The notes under the pieces are model-generated. The model had not been told where the DNA came from, searched no databases, and saw nothing but the letters and a program-made list of their open reading frames with translations. Below, one piece after another: positions 62,097 through 64,000 of a DNA stretch of 64,000 nt. Where the stretch lies: NCBI RefSeq assembly GCF_003325755.1, contig NZ_QORI02000016.1, forward strand, positions 37,688-101,687, given 5' to 3'. Origin of the DNA: Pseudomonas sp. SST3 (GTDB lineage Bacteria; Pseudomonadota; Gammaproteobacteria; Pseudomonadales; Pseudomonadaceae). Position 1 is the first letter of the stretch. Every line of letters starts with the position of its first letter. The translations under genes were made by a program, and so were the position numbers.

Positions 62097-63353
62097 TTAA
62101 ACCGTAGCACTCAGCACCGGCACAGCCATGTTGTCCGGCAACAGTTTCGGCACATGAGCCCGACCATCAATCCATGCGTCGACCATGTCTGCCCACTCCT
62201 GAAGCATGTGCCGCCGCTGCTCGGCATACTCAGCCTTGTTGTAAACCGAGCGCGAGGAGCGTCCGTCCTCGTGGGCCAGACACTTCTCGATCCAGTCGCC
62301 GTTGAAACCGACTTCATTGAGTAGCGTGGAGCCTGTCCTGCGCAGGTCATGCACAGTGAACGGCTGCAACGGAAGCCCCGCTTCCTTCGCGCGCGACGCA
62401 ATGAGTTGGGTAATCCGGTTCAGGGTCGCGTGCGACATGCAGCGATGAATTTCATAGCGCGATGGCAGCACGAATCTGGAACCAGCGGCACAGGTGTGCA
62501 GTGCCACGAAAATATCCAGGGCTTGGCGCGACAGGTAGACCACATGGGGGTTGCGCCCCTTCATCCGCTCTTTAGGGATCGTCCAGGTGGCGCCCTCAAA
62601 GTCCACCTCATTCCAGGTCGCCTGGATTAGCTCGCTCTTGCGTACCAACGTCAGCAGCACCAGACGCAAGGCCAACCGAATGGTGGGGTACGCCGCGATC
62701 GACTCCAGCTGATGAAAGGCCAGGCGGATCTCGGTCGGGGTCAGTGCCCGGTCTTTCGGCACAAACGTAGCGATCGACGCCGCCTTCACGTCATCGGCTG
62801 GATTCTCGACCTTCTCGCCATGCAGGATCGCGAATGCATAAACCTGTTTCACGATGTCACGAATGTGAACCGCCGTCGCCGGCGCCCCTCGTGCCTTGAC
62901 CTTGTTGCAAAGCGCTCGCAAATCGTCAGGGCTGATTTCGGTCAGCAGTCGATTCTCGAACACCGGCAGGATGTCGCGATCAATGATGCTCTTGCGCATT
63001 GCCCGCGTACTGTCAGCCATACGCGCATCGGTTAGCCAACGCTTCAGCATGTCGCCAAAAGTCTTGGCAGCTGTCAGCCGCCGCTTGGCCCTCTGCTTCT
63101 CAAGAGATGGAGAGATACCTTGGGCAACCTGCCGCTTGGCATCGAGCAGCTTCTCACGCGCCATCGCCAGCGAAATCCCCGCGGGCCCATACCGTCCGAT
63201 GGTCAGAGTTTCCCGCCGTCCATTGAGACGGTAGTCGTAGCGAAAGGTGACGGTACCGCCAGGGGATACCGTCACGTACATGCCGTCACGGTCGGAAGCC
63301 TTGTAGGGCTTGGCTTTGGGCTTTAGTTTCCGCAGTGCGGTGTCGGTCAGCAT
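62097..63353 (-). CDS. int: ICE tyrosine integrase (guaA-targeting)
   Basis: This 418-residue tyrosine recombinase starts MLTDTALRKLKPKAKPYKASDRDGMYVTVSPGGTVTF, with the DUF4102-type arm-binding N-terminal domain (residues ~1-85). The catalytic domain carries VRKSELIQATW (Arg), FTVHDLRRTGST (His-x-x-Arg), CLAHEDGRSSRSVYNKAEY (His and the nucleophile Tyr). Its orientation and ~300-bp distance from guaA fit integration at the guaA 3' end. It mediates integration and excision of the element. Confidence 0.95.
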   Translation of the reverse strand: MLTDTALRKLKPKAKPYKASDRDGMYVTVSPGGTVTFRYDYRLNGRRETLTIGRYGPAGISLAMAREKLLDAKRQVAQGISPSLEKQRAKRRLTAAKTFGDMLKRWLTDARMADSTRAMRKSIIDRDILPVFENRLLTEISPDDLRALCNKVKARGAPATAVHIRDIVKQVYAFAILHGEKVENPADDVKAASIATFVPKDRALTPTEIRLAFHQLESIAAYPTIRLALRLVLLTLVRKSELIQATWNEVDFEGATWTIPKERMKGRNPHVVYLSRQALDIFVALHTCAAGSRFVLPSRYEIHRCMSHATLNRITQLIASRAKEAGLPLQPFTVHDLRRTGSTLLNEVGFNGDWIEKCLAHEDGRSSRSVYNKAEYAEQRRHMLQEWADMVDAWIDGRAHVPKLLPDNMAVPVLSATV

Positions 63354-63654
63354 CGAGGTTTTTCCTCCTGTTCAGGGCGGCTTTTACCGTCCAGGGTCAG
63401 GAGACCTGCTGATGCCGGGAAAGCCGCGTGACAGCAGCTTTCCGGTGGAGAGATTTACCGTCAAAGACCGGTTTGGTCTCGATAGTAAACGGGAGGGTCC
63501 GAATCCGGCCTTCGGTTGCTACCGTCACCGCTACCGCCAAAGCATTCTGCTTACCGGCGATAGCCACTGATAGGTACCGTGACGTATTTTGAATCAAATC
63601 AACACGTTACGGCACTTTATCGATAGGTACCGATAGTCCCCGAAGGACCTGATT
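63354..63654. other. Integrase-guaA junction with att-like repeats
   Basis: Non-coding. It carries two direct 11-bp repeats GATAGGTACCG at 63569-63579 and 63622-63632, plus several cgatag motifs (for example 63629-63636 and, inside guaA, 63666-63673 cgatagtc). These are candidate arm sites for integrase or excisionase. The att core should lie at the guaA 3' end near 63,650-63,675. I cannot define it without the other junction, which is off the left edge. Confidence 0.6.
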
Positions 63655-64000
63655 TCATTCCCACTCGATAGTCGCTGGCGGCTTACTCGACACGTCGTAG
63701 GTGACGCGGGAAATGCCTTCGATCTCGTTGATGATGCGGTTGGAGACCTTCTCCAGCAACTCGTACGGCAGATGCGCCCAGCGCGCGGTCATGAAGTCGA
63801 TGGTTTCTACCGCACGCAGTGCAACGACCCAGGCGTAGCGGCGGCCATCGCCGACCACCCCCACCGATTTGACCGGCTGGAACACAACGAAGGCCTGGCT
63901 GGTCTTGTGGTACCAGTCGAAGTTGCGCAGCTCCTGGATGAAGATGTGGTCGGCACGACGCAGCAGGTCGGCGTACTCCTTCTTCACCTCGCCGAGGATG
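63655..64000 (-). CDS. guaA: GMP synthase, C-terminal part (N-terminus beyond window)
   Basis: The visible ~114 residues are the C-terminal dimerisation domain of glutamine-hydrolysing GMP synthase: [75 protein letters not shown] at the natural C-terminus. The gene is intact at its 3' end, as expected when an ICE inserts at its very end and rebuilds the coding sequence. It marks the chromosome side of the junction. Confidence 0.96.
   Translation of the reverse strand, partial: ILGEVKKEYADLLRRADHIFIQELRNFDWYHKTSQAFVVFQPVKSVGVVGDGRRYAWVVALRAVETIDFMTARWAHLPYELLEKVSNRIINEIEGISRVTYDVSSKPPATIEWE

Noticed and set aside
1..64000. tRNA or rRNA genes, including a tRNA att site
   Set aside because: No cloverleaf or rRNA sequence was seen; the ICE uses the guaA 3' end as its site.

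Overview
The window is high-GC gammaproteobacterial DNA, most likely Pseudomonas or Stutzerimonas. It holds one end of a large integrative and conjugative element (ICE) inserted at the 3' end of guaA. The guaA C-terminus is at 63,655-64,000 on the minus strand. A tyrosine integrase (62,097-63,353) lies beside it. The other end of the ICE is off the left edge, where the trb operon continues past trbJ. The backbone resembles Tn4371-type ICEs: integrase, radC, DUF736, DUF2285, an AlpA-like HTH gene, repA, parA, DUF2840, traF, a VirD2-type relaxase, traG and trbBCDEJ.

Layout. (1) 1-15.1 kb, transfer and maintenance module, all on the minus strand and mostly joined by ATGA overlaps. Several genes here have broken reading frames (trbC, trbE, traG, and DUF2285 twice), so either transfer is decaying or the sequence contains indel errors. 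Three 17-bp iterons lie between repA and parA. (2) 15.9-20.6 kb: a secreted endonuclease I, a LexA-controlled umuDC pair with a divergent SRAP gene, and a periplasmic asparaginase. (3) 21.3-24.7 kb: an envelope operon of CHASE2 protein, SH3-like protein and M48 metalloprotease lipoprotein. (4) 25.3-38.9 kb, an accessory island that looks like a defence island: a 1706-residue exonuclease-RecQ-UvrD fusion, an Eco29kI-type restriction-modification system with a second GIY-YIG nuclease, an AT-richer operon with an RNase H-fold protein and a Ser/Thr kinase, and an FRG-domain gene. Two diverged copies of a ~450-bp segment with octamer repeats lie about 3.85 kb apart in it. (5) 38.9-40.6 kb: an IS1182-type insertion sequence. 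(6) 40.6-46.2 kb: a strongly base-paired leader, a small gene, a LuxR solo and a lasso-peptide cluster (order A-C-B-D) whose predicted core is GVPGGGIIEGRYGVWSR. (7) 46.9-47.9 kb: radC and a ~157-bp MITE. (8) 48-60.1 kb, sulfur and redox cargo: thiosulfate dehydrogenase TsdBA, DsbG/TlpA-like/DsbD thiol proteins, a two-component system, two persulfide dioxygenases, sulfur transporters and a BigR-like ArsR repressor. (9) 60.2-64 kb: AlpA regulator, HicA-like/HTH pair, integrase and guaA.

The backbone moves and maintains the element. The cargo would give the host DNA-damage tolerance, probable phage or plasmid defence, a predicted ribosomal peptide product and thiosulfate/persulfide metabolism. 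The most notable items are the lasso cluster, the exonuclease-RecQ-UvrD fusion, the RNase H-like/kinase operon and the CHASE2-SH3-M48 operon.
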